A DNA stretch of 64,000 nucleotides from Riptortus pedestris (taxonomy: Eukaryota; Arthropoda; Insecta; Hemiptera; Alydidae), in the NCBI GenBank assembly GCA_019009955.1, contig CM032231.1, positions 44,124,501-44,188,500 of the forward strand, read 5' to 3'. Both the position numbers and the translations under genes were made by a program. Below the pieces are notes generated by a model. It saw only the letters and a list, made by a program, of their open reading frames with translations. It made no database searches and was not told the origin of the DNA. Positions within the stretch are counted from its first letter, which is position 1. The number at the start of each line of letters is the position of its first letter. Positions 21,762-32,376 of the stretch are shown piece by piece.

Positions 21762-24700
21762 CATTCAACATGTATTTCTTAATAGAAATAGAGATTATAT
21801 TGTGAGATGACAGTGTGTGACATAGCACGTGGGAACCCTTCTTAATTTACGCTACCTCGCGTGACGAACTTTAATAACAACAGAAACCTTGACATTGAAA
21901 AAAGTCCGTCAAGCAGGGGCTGCGTTAACTAAGCAGATTTCCCAATTGCGCAACGTATTTGTATTTATATCAAAACTTAAAAGTACAATGAGAACAATAT
22001 TTGGTATTTAAGCTTCGTATAAAGTGCTTCATAACTTAATAGAATATTGTTAATGTGAGATGAGTAGGAATTGGGGGGGCTTTACTGAAGACCGAAAACT
22101 AAAAACTGCAAATAGCTCAGTTAATAATCAATATATTGGTAAAATGTGCATCACAAAATTTATAGAACGTTACATTATCAATAAGATTGGTTCTATACAA
22201 TTTTTCAATCCGACGCATAATAACGGAGATATTAAGGATTCTAGTAATTCTCCCTCTCTAAACCCCCCTCTCCCTGGCCAGATTTCAGCCGATAACGAGA
22301 TTGATCTTTCTTTTTGTATAAAACGATTATATGTCAATTTTGGTAACGATAAGACAAAAATTGCGACCGCTAGAGCGGTAACAGACAGATATATATAAAT
22401 ATATATACACAGTTTTGAACAGACCTCGTTTTCGTCAACTCCTAGGTAGGATCGATGGACATTTGAAGAAAAATGTCGAAAATCGTGTCATGAGTACGAC
22501 CTCAATAGCTGATTTCCCTTAAAGGAAATCTGCTAAAACGTGTAATATTATTTACCCATTCTTAATTGCTTCAGTGAATTATGAAATAGTTTTTGTTGCC
22601 AATAGTATGTGTAGAAATAATAAAACTTTCCCAATTCTTTTTAGTCCTCCACCAAAACATCAGAGAAATTGGGACTGATTGAAAATTTGAAAATTTCAAA
22701 TTAAATACATCATAACCGCTTTTTATTTGAGTTATTATTCTAAACATAACGTACTATTTACAGTCACGTGTTCTATTACTGCCTAATTTAATCCATGGAG
22801 TGAATACCTCGTTTAGAGCAAACAGGGTCCCTGCAAAATTATGGGCTTTAATCTATCGATACATCTACTTAAACCAGCTGTTTTGGCAAAACTTTGGAAA
22901 CCTCTAACACCCAGAATAAGAACTCCTCATTTTGGTTTTGTGTACCTTGCAACGAAAACCCGATCCCGACCAAGGAGGTATTGGAATAAGATGTTCCAAC
23001 TGCCTGACAGATTACACCTCCTTCGCGATCTTACATACAGCTCAGCCCTGTGAGATGTTCCATGACTAAGGTTGCGAAGGTACTCCACTAAGTCGATTGG
23101 ATATGTTAGATTCACCCTTGTTTGAAATCGAACATACTCATAATTCCCTTCATCTATATAATTAAACTCAAGTCTAATCCAGCATGGCTATCGGATCTCC
23201 ACCTAGTTTTAAATCTTGTCAACTCATAAGTAACTTATGATATACTTACATCCCATTATATGGTAGTCAATTGTAAACCAGAGCCCTTGATGCCTTGGAA
23301 TTCTGTTGTCCGCTTCACCTTCTATCGTCACGTAACCGGAAAATCTGTATCGAAAATAAATGTATTACTTAAAACAGTTATTTACTATTTTCGAATAATA
23401 ATACTATTTATGGTGTTATACTCACAAAGGCTCGTAATGGAACGTCATGACTTTGATTGTCGAGCCTTCAATCTTGGTATCAATCCCAGAGCAACCACCT
23501 GGTCTTTTGAATATCATATTCCCTAGGCCTTTCCATGGATACCACTGCTTGTTGAAGAACTGTGAGAAATAGAAAAAGAATAATATTGAGAACAAATTAC
23601 TTGATGTACTTTGTGCTGAAATAGATTGAGTTATTAAATCGAAAATAAAAACGTTTAACGATTTACAAGATGCAATGATTTGCATTGCATCGCTTTCAAT
23701 TAAGTATGTGTTATGTTTGGATAGTAAAAAATACGCGCACCTACGCATTATGTGAATTGAGGTATTAACTCAGTAATTAAGATTGAAATTTGGCGATTGC
23801 TAGTTACCACCTACAACTTATGTCAACGAAAGCTTACAAGCTTAATTTCCTTAGGAAGGAAGTCTTTCCAAGATTATGAAACGTTCTACATTGTCCTATT
23901 TTTTGTGATTAACACAAATGCTCTTATCAGTTAAGCCTTTACCCTTGAACCAAAAAGGGGGCAATTTACAATTTTTTATAATTTCAATTAGTGAACAAGT
24001 GAATGAATACAAATATAAAAAAAAATTGAACGTTGAAAAGATACATTATTGAAAATACAGAGGGACGAAAAAGGCAAACGTTGAACAACTATGCTTAATT
24101 TCGCAATTAAAAAACTCCGGTGCTGTTATTTCTTAAAGAACTTCCTAGTGGATTAATTTTGAAAAATTTTAAATTAGTAATGCATCCCAAAAGAAGTAAA
24201 TATAAATACCAAATTTTGTGGATTTACGTCTTCACTTTATAAATATTTTAAAGTGTTGTAATTGTGTTACTGGAGAAAACGAATCCTGAAAGTGAATATA
24301 TGGAAATATAATGGAACACTAAGACGTTCTTAAATACCTTGTAACATTTGTTATTTAGCTTTTAGTAAGTTAAAAAGGGAAAACAAAATTAATAACCTAA
24401 ATAGTGAAATGATACTGACCTCGTTTGTAATAAATTTTGGGCCAATCGGAGGGTTCTTGCAGAATCCAAGTGCCAGTGGTATGTTGGTGGTCGCTGGGCC
24501 TGCATAAACTGCAATGCCAACAGCCAAAAGCCTGGAATGAAAAAGGGGTATGAATGAAATCAGCTGAGCGAAGCAACAAGTATTATTATACTTAAAGATG
24601 ATATAGTCATCCTGTCACATAGTGAATGCATTAATATGGCAACTGATTTTGTCTATAAAATGATGTTATTTGATAACCCGTGTGTTAAAGTACAATAGTT

Positions 24701-24860
24701 TTTTTTTCTTTTTTAACCATATTTTTTCCAACAAAAACTGCTATCAAGGTTGTAGTAATGACGGGTTTTTGAAAAATTTCTCTGAGTATCCCCTACCCAT
24801 CCTTGCAGATAATCAAAATGAAATCCATTCAAATTGATGTTTGTAAATAAATAAAAATAT

Positions 24861-24959
<99 letters not shown>

Positions 24960-26903
24960 TGGCAAGGAAAACTGTTACAAGGAAATACAGTTCCCCTTGG
25001 CTTCTGTTTTGATAATATCAACAGTAACGAAGAGGCAAGAACAAAATTTGTGGAAAAGCTAATACCGGGAAAAGGAAGTCTAATCTCGCAGAAGTATCTA
25101 TAAAAAATAAAGGTATCAAAAGATAACATAATCAAATTAGTCATCTGCCTTGACAAAGAAAATAAAGGATGCCGATTCCTATATGGCGTGGTAAGACATG
25201 TTTTCAATTTTTTTCCAAAGTAATTGACGGAATACTAATCAAAAGTAACAAAACGAAATTGTTTAATGAACTAATTATACAACATCTTCACCCAATGGGT
25301 CTTATTGATCTCGATGAATGATGAATCTATGCGTCAATTCCTTATTATAGGATTGGGCTATAAAAACGTTTTATTGCCGGACTTACTAGATTATATTCAT
25401 TCAGAAATGAGTGAAAATCTGTAGATTACCTTCCCATAAAGCCATAGTAGCATTGAATAGAGGCAAATAATAAAAAAAAAAAAAAAATACACAAACATTT
25501 TTCTTTTAATATGTAGTACTCATTTTGTAGATAAATAATTTTCTCTAGAGAAATAAATAGAAATATAGCTGAATTAAACATAATTCTTGATAATTATAAA
25601 ATAAATTATGGCCAAGCTTTTAAATATTCAGGAATAATAGTTGGTAATAAAACTAGATGGAATCGCCATATAGCCTATGCAATACCAATATGGAAATCAG
25701 GCTTAAATAAGATATATAATATTAAAATCTCGAGAATTCTAAGGTTCATTGGAGTTAAAATAATAAAAGGATATCGCACTAATTCATAGGAAGCTTCACG
25801 TGTCTTGTCCAATTTTGTCACTACCAGAATAATAGCGGATCCTGGCAAATATAACATACTGAAATCAAACTTCTAACGAAATAGCAGCAAAATACATAAA
25901 ATAAAAATAGTTCATACCAATTCACAATTTACACAGGCTGTAGTAACGATGGACATGACGCAAGTGTGTGCCTTTATTATTTTTGGAAGAAATAAAACCG
26001 ACGATGTTAAAAAAAGGAAATATATAAATTAGGTAATCATTGTTCTTTCTGCTAACCAGGCAGACATTATTGCAGTAATACAGTTGGCCCTGAAGTATGT
26101 AAATAAAATGGACTTGCTACCAGTCGCTTACAATCTTCTACATAATCCAGAAGTCAAATGCTTTTACACAAACTAGATAACATAAAAAAGTCCGTCACGC
26201 AGCGGCTGCCCTAAAGGGAAATCTGCTAAAACCACGACAGGCATACAGAACCAATACGCAATAATATAACACAATTAAAATACAGACTGGCAATTGGCAT
26301 ATGCAGGTATTAAGAAGCAATGGTTGATATTCACGCCAAGAGTGCCTCTAAAAGTAATGAAGAAGTAATTTACAATACATTTACTCATACGTTGTTAAAA
26401 TCTTTACTAAGAGTAAAACATTATTAATTTGAAGCAACAGCGGTGGAAACATACAGAAAAAGGATGAAATCTAAAATTACATATCCCTATTTTAAAGGCC
26501 AATATATCACTATCCGAACATTCATTTTACCACACAACACAATTACTAACCGAACAGGGAAACACAAACCCTTACTAATACAGAGTCCGACTTGCGAACT
26601 CAAATATTTGTAAATGCAACGGTTACACTGAACAGACATTCACTCACTTAATTTATGACTGCAGACTGACGTTTGTTATACAAAGACAGTTAAAGACTCA
26701 CACTCCCACATGGCCTATCAGTCCCGAGATTTCATTCTCAAAACACTTAAGTTTACTAGAAACAATTCCTATCCTTAATCAGAGAAAGGAGACGAAAATT
26801 TAAAATTAATATTATGTTTTATTATTTTTGTTTTTGTTGGTACTTCTTTAATTATTCATATTTAATGACTTATTTTGTCAAGTTTCATTTTCATGTTTTT
26901 ATT

Positions 26904-26960
<57 letters not shown>

Positions 26961-27769
26961 ATGCATTGGGGGAACAAAAAATAAAACTCATTTTGTAGAT
27001 TCAGTAACCAGGTATAAGACACTGAAATCACAATTATTGCAAACGAACATTCTCAAATGGGAATATAGGAAGATCTCAATAGTTAGAAGGTAAAACATAA
27101 TAGTTTCCGTGTGTACAAAAACTACCTTACCATGAACAATCATTATCAAGAGACCTAGGTAAGAAACAGATCATGGAAATTTGTGTAGTATTAGATTAAA
27201 AAAAATTGTAAGAAACTTTGAATAACTATGTAGTAAAATGGGCATACAATAATTTTTCTGATGGAAAATCACTACCACTAAATACTGTAAATAACTAATA
27301 CTGACGAAATTTCAGTAAAAAGAATTTGGGGAGTAGGAGCGGATGTCTTAACCCGTTTTAGTGAAAATATTTTTTGTGTCGCTGTGTAGGAGATGTATTT
27401 TTTTTTCTTTCCTTAATCCAAGAGCCCGGAAAATTATTTGTGTTCATTCTCTTTCCAAGTATTATTTTAAAAGTGTTTTAGTTTTCCAAATATGTTGAAT
27501 GACATACCGGAAGGATCGGAACCCAGTTGGTTTTGTGTTTCACTTTTGGAAGCGGGGAATAGCAGTGGACAGTGATAAAGTAGAAACGGCATTGTGATAT
27601 AAGATCATTTATGAATATATACATAAAGGATGAATAAAAATCTTTTGCCAACTTAATAGAAATACAGTAAATGTAATAATAGGATACTAAAGGATAAAGA
27701 GTTTCATAAATATTATTTATATGTAAAAACTTACATTAACGTCAGCTTGATGTTTGCCTGGTAGCGCAT
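19689..27769 (-). CDS. Apolipoprotein-D-like lipocalin, six coding exons
   Basis: Spliced coding exons on the minus strand: 27735-27769, 24420-24531, 23426-23559, 23250-23344, 21210-21305, 19689-19843. They total 627 nt, exactly 208 codons plus TAA; every junction has GT/AG and phases match. Residues 1-22 are a signal peptide (MRYQANIKLTLMLLAVGIAV, then YA). Lipocalin motif 1 is reduced to KQWYP (Trp 55; the usual Gly is missing), motif 2 is ATDY (138-140) and motif 3 is ERTW (Arg 159). Four cysteines (36, 72, 149, 201) fit the two disulfides of ApoD/Lazarillo proteins. One N-glycosylation site is NFT (170-172). A secreted eight-stranded barrel binding a small hydrophobic ligand is expected; the ligand is unknown. 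Length is normal for the family. Introns contain Helentron-like copies and a LINE relic. Confidence 0.92.
19955..20516 (-). mobile_element. Helentron-like copy, subfamily B, in lipocalin intron 5
   Basis: Read on the minus strand: GTCCGTCACGCAGGTGCTGC start (20516), AAGCAGATTTCCCACGT, the subfamily B block, the family body, an AT array at 20083-20124, and a decayed hairpin end CTTTCCCTTAAGGGGGCTAA at about 19955-19974. It lies between exons 6 and 5. Confidence 0.8.
20526..20608 (-). mobile_element. tRNA-derived SINE fragment
   Basis: Short match to the SINE body (CAGGGTGGGATTAAGGATTT, GTCACCAAATAAATTCCCTT) directly beside the Helentron-like copy. Confidence 0.6.
21210..21305 (-). CDS. Lipocalin exon 5 (motif 2)
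   Basis: 96 nt, acceptor TTGTGTTTCAG and donor GTAACTAAT. Encodes PYTVLATDYSNWAVVYSCHQ, the most diagnostic ApoD-type block, with the third cysteine. Confidence 0.93.
   Translation of the reverse strand, partial: CSICLFRILSWLQTTRIGRLFTPVISFWVLK
21455..21636 (+). repeat. Family 4 repeat fragment (unclassified)
   Basis: The segment with AGTAGACTGACAGGGC, GGGTCTGTGGACGGGATCTA, AGACTCCCGCTGGAT and GCGACACTAGCGGACTC is a diverged reverse complement of 33390-33620. Both copies sit next to long AT arrays. No coding potential; class unknown. Confidence 0.55.
21637..21680. repeat. Perfect 21-bp inverted repeat, 2-nt loop
   Basis: The arms CTTTTATAGAATTCGTAAAC(A) at 21637-21657 and 21660-21680 are exact reverse complements around AA. 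It could extrude as a cruciform. It lies between the family 4 fragment and an AT array, in the lipocalin intron. Confidence 0.9.
21697..21759. repeat. (AT)n microsatellite
   Basis: About 30 AT units with one early interruption. Confidence 0.95.
21770..21868 (-). mobile_element. Helentron-like 5' end fragment
   Basis: On the minus strand the terminus (GTTCGTCACGCGAGGTAGCG, then AAGAAGGGTTCCCACGTG) and the first ~100 bases of the family are recognisable. It lies head-to-head with the next copy, which starts 36 bases away. Confidence 0.6.
21904..22536 (+). mobile_element. Helentron-like copy, subfamily A, in lipocalin intron 4
   Basis: GTCCGTCAAGCAGGGGCTGC start, AAGCAGATTTCCC, full subfamily A body, GACCGCTAGAGCGGTAACAG, a short AT array, and the 3' hairpin GATTTCCCTTAAAGGAAATC plus TGCTAA. 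A 112-codon frame inside it is incidental. Confidence 0.85.
23250..23344 (-). CDS. Lipocalin exon 4
   Basis: 95 nt, acceptor TTCGATACAG and donor GTAAGTATA. Encodes SGYVTIEGEADNRIPRHQG and the following barrel strand. Confidence 0.9.
23426..23559 (-). CDS. Lipocalin exon 3 (motif 1, strands A-C)
   Basis: 134 nt, acceptor TTTCTCACAG and donor GTGAGTATA. Begins FFNKQWYPWKG, which carries the motif 1 Trp-Tyr, and includes the second cysteine in GGCSGID. Confidence 0.9.
24420..24531 (-). CDS. Lipocalin exon 2 (signal peptide end, mature N-terminus)
   Basis: 112 nt, acceptor TTCATTCCAG and donor GTCAGTATC. Encodes the rest of the signal peptide, the Gly-Pro cleavage region and GFCKNPPIGPKF with the first cysteine. 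Enters in phase 2 and leaves in phase 0. Confidence 0.9.
24735..24862 (-). mobile_element. Helentron-like 3' fragment
   Basis: Reads CTGCTATCAAGGTTGTAGTA, then TGACGGGTTTTTGAAAAATTT and the CCCTACCCATCC...GAAATCCATTCAAA blocks, which match the 3' part of minus-oriented copies. It runs into the AT/GA array. Confidence 0.5.
24864..24957. repeat. Compound (AT)n(GA)n microsatellite
   Basis: About 21 AT units switch to about 25 GA units at 24906. Open frames across it on both strands are artefacts. Confidence 0.95.
25560..26800 (+). pseudogene. Jockey/R1-like LINE reverse transcriptase C-terminal relic
   Basis: Broken plus-strand coding traces: a GIIVGNKTRWNRHI-like block (25640-25680) typical of the region after the RT palm; an RNase-H-like NQADIIAVIQLALKYV block (about 26060-26110); and a C-terminal zinc-type CKCNGYTEQTFTHLIYDC block (about 26610-26665) followed by HTPTWPISP. 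Frameshifts and stops lie between them. It is a dead LINE in lipocalin intron 1, itself hit by a 39-bp Helentron-like remnant at 26190. The clade (jockey or R1) is not resolved. Confidence 0.6.
26190..26228 (+). mobile_element. Minimal 39-bp Helentron-like end-to-end remnant
   Basis: The 5' terminal GTCCGTCACGCAGCGGCTGC is joined directly to the 3' terminal CCTAAAGGGAAATCTGCTAA. All of the 500-600 bp body is gone. Both termini and the A-rich left flank match full copies. Confidence 0.8.
26906..26955. repeat. (AT)n microsatellite
   Basis: About 25 AT units in lipocalin intron 1. Confidence 0.95.
26956..27734 (-). other. Lipocalin intron 1, unremarkable part
   Basis: AT-rich intron sequence with no recognisable element. 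Confidence 0.4.
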
Positions 27770-27832
27770 GTTGTCCAACTGATCTCAACAAGGCATCAAC
27801 AGCTATTTGTATTGATGGCCAAGTGACAAAGT
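27735..27832 (-). CDS. Lipocalin exon 1 (5' UTR plus start codon)
   Basis: Acceptor TTTGTTTCAG lies just outside 27832 and donor GTAAGTTT just below 27735. The first 63 bases are untranslated. ATG is at 27767-27769 and 35 coding bases follow (MRYQANIKLTL plus two bases). The acceptor implies at least one more untranslated exon further up, not identified. The short Helix-like hydrophobic run continues into exon 2. Confidence 0.85.
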
Positions 27833-28265
27833 CTGAAACAAAAAAAAACGTCGAGAGCTCTGATTCAATGTGGCCTTGCAAACGTCATGAGGATGAAACC
27901 CGTGTCGTCGGGAAGATTAAGGTTTATTTTTAAAACAAGTAAACATGTACTCGATGAGGAACACTCTATGGATCAATATTCAGTCATTAAGTAAACTCAG
28001 CTGAGATGGTTCACGTTCACATTGAAATCATACGTTGCCCTAATGTAGGTCAATTATTGAGCCCAAAGTCTAGATTCCGTCTGCTCCGTGAGTTTGTTAC
28101 TCATTATCTATAGCCGTCATATAGAGTTAATCCACCGATAACAATAAATAAACAATACTACTCCTTTATTACCTTACTTGAGAACAGACACGTTCCTAAC
28201 GATCAGACGTTTCATTAATTAGAATTTACATTACTTCATTGTAAGTTACATTTATATATTCACCA

Positions 28266-29010
28266 TCTCAGCACTTTCGCTGTATCACTGCACATGAAGG
28301 GAGCACTGAAGGTCTCTCACCTCTTTCACTGTAACAGTGCACATGAAGTGCAGAGTGAAGGCTTCTCACATCTCTACCTGCATTAGTGCGCATGAAAGGT
28401 AGAGTGAAGGCTTCTCACATCTCTACCTGCATTAGTGCACATGCAAGGTAGAGTGAAGGCTTCTCACATCTCTACCTGCATTAGTGCACACGAAAGGTAG
28501 AGTGAAGGCCGCTCACATATTTCCCTGCATTAGTGCACACGAAAGGTAGAGTGAACGCCGCTCACATATTTCCCGGCATTAGTGCACACGAAAGGTAGAG
28601 TGAAGGCCTCTCGCATCTTTCCCTGCATTAGTGCACATGCAAGGTAGAGTGAAGGCCTCTCACATCTTTCCCTGCATTAGTGCACATGCAAGGTAGAGTG
28701 AAGGCCTCTCACATCTTTCCCTGCATTAGTGCACACGAAAATTAGAGTGAAGGCCACTTACATCTTTCCCTGCATTAGTGCACATGCAAGGTAGAGTGAA
28801 GGCCTCTCACTTCTTTCCCTGCATTAGTGCACATGCAAGGTAGAGTGAAGGCCTCTCACATCTTTCCCTGCATTAGTGCACATGCAAGGTAGAGTGAAAG
28901 CCTCTCACTTCTTTCCCAGTATTAGTACATATGAAAGGTAGAGTGAAAGCCTCTCACTTTTTTCCCTGCATTAGTGCACATGAAGGCCTCTCAGCTCTTT
29001 ACCTGTTTCA
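28266..29010. repeat. 49-bp minisatellite, about 15 units
   Basis: The unit contains CTGCATTAGTGCACATGCAA, GGTAGAGTGAAGGCCTCTCA and CATCTTTCC. Starts are 49 bases apart (28381, 28430 and so on). Units differ by a few substitutions (CATGCAAGG versus CACGAAAGG), giving subtypes clustered along the array. It lies just upstream of the first known lipocalin exon. Confidence 0.9.
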
Positions 29011-30471
29011 GTGCACATAAAATCTACATTACATTTCATATCATTGCGAGGGTTTTATTCTTCATTGCATATCAAAATAAATCACAAAATATCATTCGGA
29101 TGAAATATAATTAAGCAATTTTACCAGCTATTTAAAAATTGGGTTGTAATGCCCCATTTTGAAGTCAATACAGCAGTGTTGCAGTAGTCCTGATGCAATT
29201 ATTATATAGAGAATTTATTAAAGGAAGTTTTAATGTAAACAAATTAGAAGAATTATATAGAAGACCTTCTATTTCTCACTTGAGTGACAGTAGCAAGGTT
29301 TGGGAAAGAGATTCCGCTAAGCAAGTTTGTTTTCAGTCAAATAGATCTTTGCAAGTTGTATGTAATTTTCAAGATTTTAGATCAAATAATAGAAAATGAG
29401 TACTTTTTTGACTACATCAATTTGTTTTCTTAAAACAAGAATTGTTACTGAATTAATTACACTTGTTTTTCTAGGTTCTTTGCTGAACGAACACCGCCTT
29501 TAACTATCTTCGTTTAACTGGCACAAATTCTGAATTTTTCAGTGAGCCTAAACACCAAAATATAACTTCTGGTTTAGTGATGAGACGACAACTGAAATGG
29601 GGGTTGGCTCAGAAGCTGCTGAGTCTCTCCACTATGTCCACGAAGCAAAAATTATCTGAAAAAAAAAACTGTTTCCTTATCACCAAGGAAGCTAGGGCAT
29701 TTGAATCCCACTACCATCTACTACCTACTCGACATCCAAATGCACTGAAGTAACAGGAGATATTCAAAACTTATAACACAAAATTAAGAGCAATACAGAA
29801 CAATGCATTGACTGTCAGAACATAAAGGCTTAGAACATGAACATGAAATGGGGGCATTTATTGATTTACTCTTTGAAGTAATCCTCTTCAAAGAGGGATT
29901 ATTTGCTACATGTCCCGTACAGTTTATTTCATCACAATTATTGGATTTATATACAATACAATATTAATTAAATTTTAAAACAATTCACTTATTTAAATTC
30001 AACATAGAAACTAAATTAAAAGGAAAAGGATGTATAAGGTAACAATAACAAATACTTTTGAAGTATTCATAGGAAAATAATCAATGAAAATATAAGAAAT
30101 AAATAACACAATATGTTAATCAAATTCATTTTTCAATAATTATCTATAATAATAGCTCCAGCTTATTTTAATAATAGACAAGTCTTTCCGCGAGTTTGCT
30201 AAGTACGTTGTACGTTATGACATTTGACAAATAGGTTTATTCCTCAACAGGCCACTGTTTAATCATATATAGCAGCTTTAGTTCATGTCGTTAGCATGTA
30301 AACACTCTACACCCATATGTTAAGGGGCTATGGTCTGTCTGTCAGATTAAATTTGTAAAACTATGACTTGACTGCATCATGTCTTGTACAAACGTGAGTT
30401 ATGCAAACGTCAGCCACTGTAATAAGTGTGTCAATGTGTATTTTGAAATCAGGTATGTACCTTAAAGCAAA
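29011..30471. other. No gene supported
   Basis: A 68-codon plus frame at 29193-29399 is unrecognised. A perfect 10-bp stem with a 7-nt loop (CTCTTTGAAG/CTTCAAAGAG, 29869-29895) is present. Otherwise AT-rich sequence. Confidence 0.4.
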
Positions 30472-31066
30472 TTTACCCTAAGAGAAATCACCTATTGACG
30501 ATGCACGCGATTTTTGACAATTTTCTTCAAATGTCCAACCACCTATCAAGGAAATGACAAAAACGAGGCCCATTCAAAATTTTATATATGTGTTTGTCTG
30601 TTAACGCTCTAGCAGTCGCAATAACAGTTTTATCGTTACCAAACTCTATATATAAGCGTTTCATGTAAAACTCAAGTTCGTTAACGGCTGAAATCGGGCC
30701 AGGGAAAGTAGGGTTTTAGAGGGGAGAATTTTGAAAATTCGAAATATCTCCGTTATTATGAGTTAGATCGAAAAATTGTATACAATCTTATTGCAAATGT
30801 AATGTTCAATAAATGTTGTTATACACATTTATTCTCTAATTAATATTGGAGTTAACTGAGATATTTGCATTTTTTAGTTTTCAGTCTTCAATAAACCCCC
30901 ACTCCTACTCATGCCACATAAACAATACTCCTTTGTATAGTGAAACACATTAATTCAAACTTATATACCAAATATTGTTCTCACTGAACTTTTACTTATT
31001 TTATGATAAATGTAAAGCGGCGTACGTGGGAAATCGGCTTAGTTAACACAGCACCTGCGTGACTGG
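30472..31066 (-). mobile_element. Helentron-like copy, subfamily A
   Basis: On the minus strand: start at about 31066 with CAGTCACGCAGGTGCTGTGT and AAGCCGATTTCCCACGTA, normal subfamily A body, CTGCTAGAGCGTTAACAGAC block and a decayed hairpin end at about 30472-30495 (GTGATTTCTCTTAGGGTAAA). Confidence 0.75.
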
Positions 31067-32370
31067 CTTTTTAGATATTGTAACTTTCTTTTAGTGTCTC
31101 TGCACAGTATTGTTGCTATTTGTTTAAGGTCTCAGATTTTATTAAGTTCTTTAAGTTAGTTTTTGGGACTTTCGAATAACATTCTGGAATTCCTAAATTC
31201 CAGATTTTGCTACATTATTGCTACCTCATTTCCTTAAATTACAGAATGTCCTCTAATCCATTAGTATTAGTGAATATTAAATTTGGTTTGTAGTAACAGT
31301 ATTATCCATTCAGTACCGTGATTGGATATATTGATTAATTTTCAAGAGGTTTCAATGTTGTTTTCTGTGAAAATTGTAATATGATCGTGATTAGAGTGGT
31401 ATTAATGATAAAAGCTTAACAGTTTTTTTCTTTTTTTTTTTTTTAACATTTTTTCAGCATCTGTTCTGAAGTCTTCAAAAGCACAACCAACAATTTGTCT
31501 TTCAGGACTGACATCTTTGTAGATAAATACGTGAACTTTTTATAATGTATTTTAGGATATTTTTGGAAAGATGGATCCACAGGCCAAATAGAACCTGGCG
31601 TTCAATATCTTCTAAACTAAAACTGATGTTCATAATTTCAGCTTCAATTGAGTGAATTTCTGTACATATATACTGCTCAAAAATGAATAAGGATATTGGT
31701 TACTTTTTCTTATCCTATTAATTTTAATTAAATCGACATTAATTAAATTACTTTTTTATGGGAGAAAAAGACAATAATTTCTAATAAATATTAATGATAT
31801 TTATAATTTAAAAAAAAAAATGCTAGGCCCCATAAATACCACAAAACAGCCAATATCCCTATTCATTTTTGAGCAGTATAGATTGGTTATGAGATCAATA
31901 GGTATTATTTTTTGAAATACACACGCTGTATCATAATATTACGTAATTAATCTTAACCAATTATTAATTTAAGATCTATAAACCTTTGTTATTCCATATA
32001 ATTTTTAAAGATTATTTGGTTTTTCTGTCATGTACGGGATAGGTGAGTCGGGGAGAATTTTACCTTTATATTTAAGTGTTTGTAAGCTTCATTTTATTGT
32101 CCGCTGATCCACGGATGTAGTCACTGAAAAATGAAAATTCAATGCCGTGAGTATGAAAATTGAAATGATGAAATAGCCGTTTAACAGAGCAAGACATTTT
32201 TTGTCAGTTGGCACTAAATAAATAAAAGTTATTTTGAACCAATACAAAGACCTTAATCAAACACTGATTGACATATAATACCTTTATGTAGATACTCTCA
32301 CATTCGCCAAAAGGTTGTTATTATAAATATGTTTATTTATTAATTCCCTTTACAATTCTATAATATTATG
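31067..32370. other. No gene seen
   Basis: AT-rich sequence. Two short blocks, TATACTGCTCAAAAATGAAT at 31667 and the inverse ATTCATTTTTGAGCAGTATA at 31860-31879, form the two ends of a ~213-bp inverted structure (next entry). Confidence 0.5.
31667..31879. mobile_element. Small MITE-like element with terminal inverted repeats
   Basis: The left end TATACTGCTCAAAAATGAAT is matched by the right end ATTCATTTTTGAGCAGTATA as an exact 20-base inverted repeat. It is extended inward by the pairing of AAGGATATTGG with CCAATATCCCT. The interior is AT-rich and noncoding. The inverted-repeat sequence resembles short mariner/Tc1-type ends flanked by TA, but no transposase is present to confirm it. Confidence 0.7.
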
Positions 32371-32376
32371 TTCACG

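Noticed and set aside
24859..25207. Open frames with Tyr-Ile, Arg-Glu or Ser-Leu runs, here and at every AT/GA array
   Set aside because: Artefacts of dinucleotide repeats.
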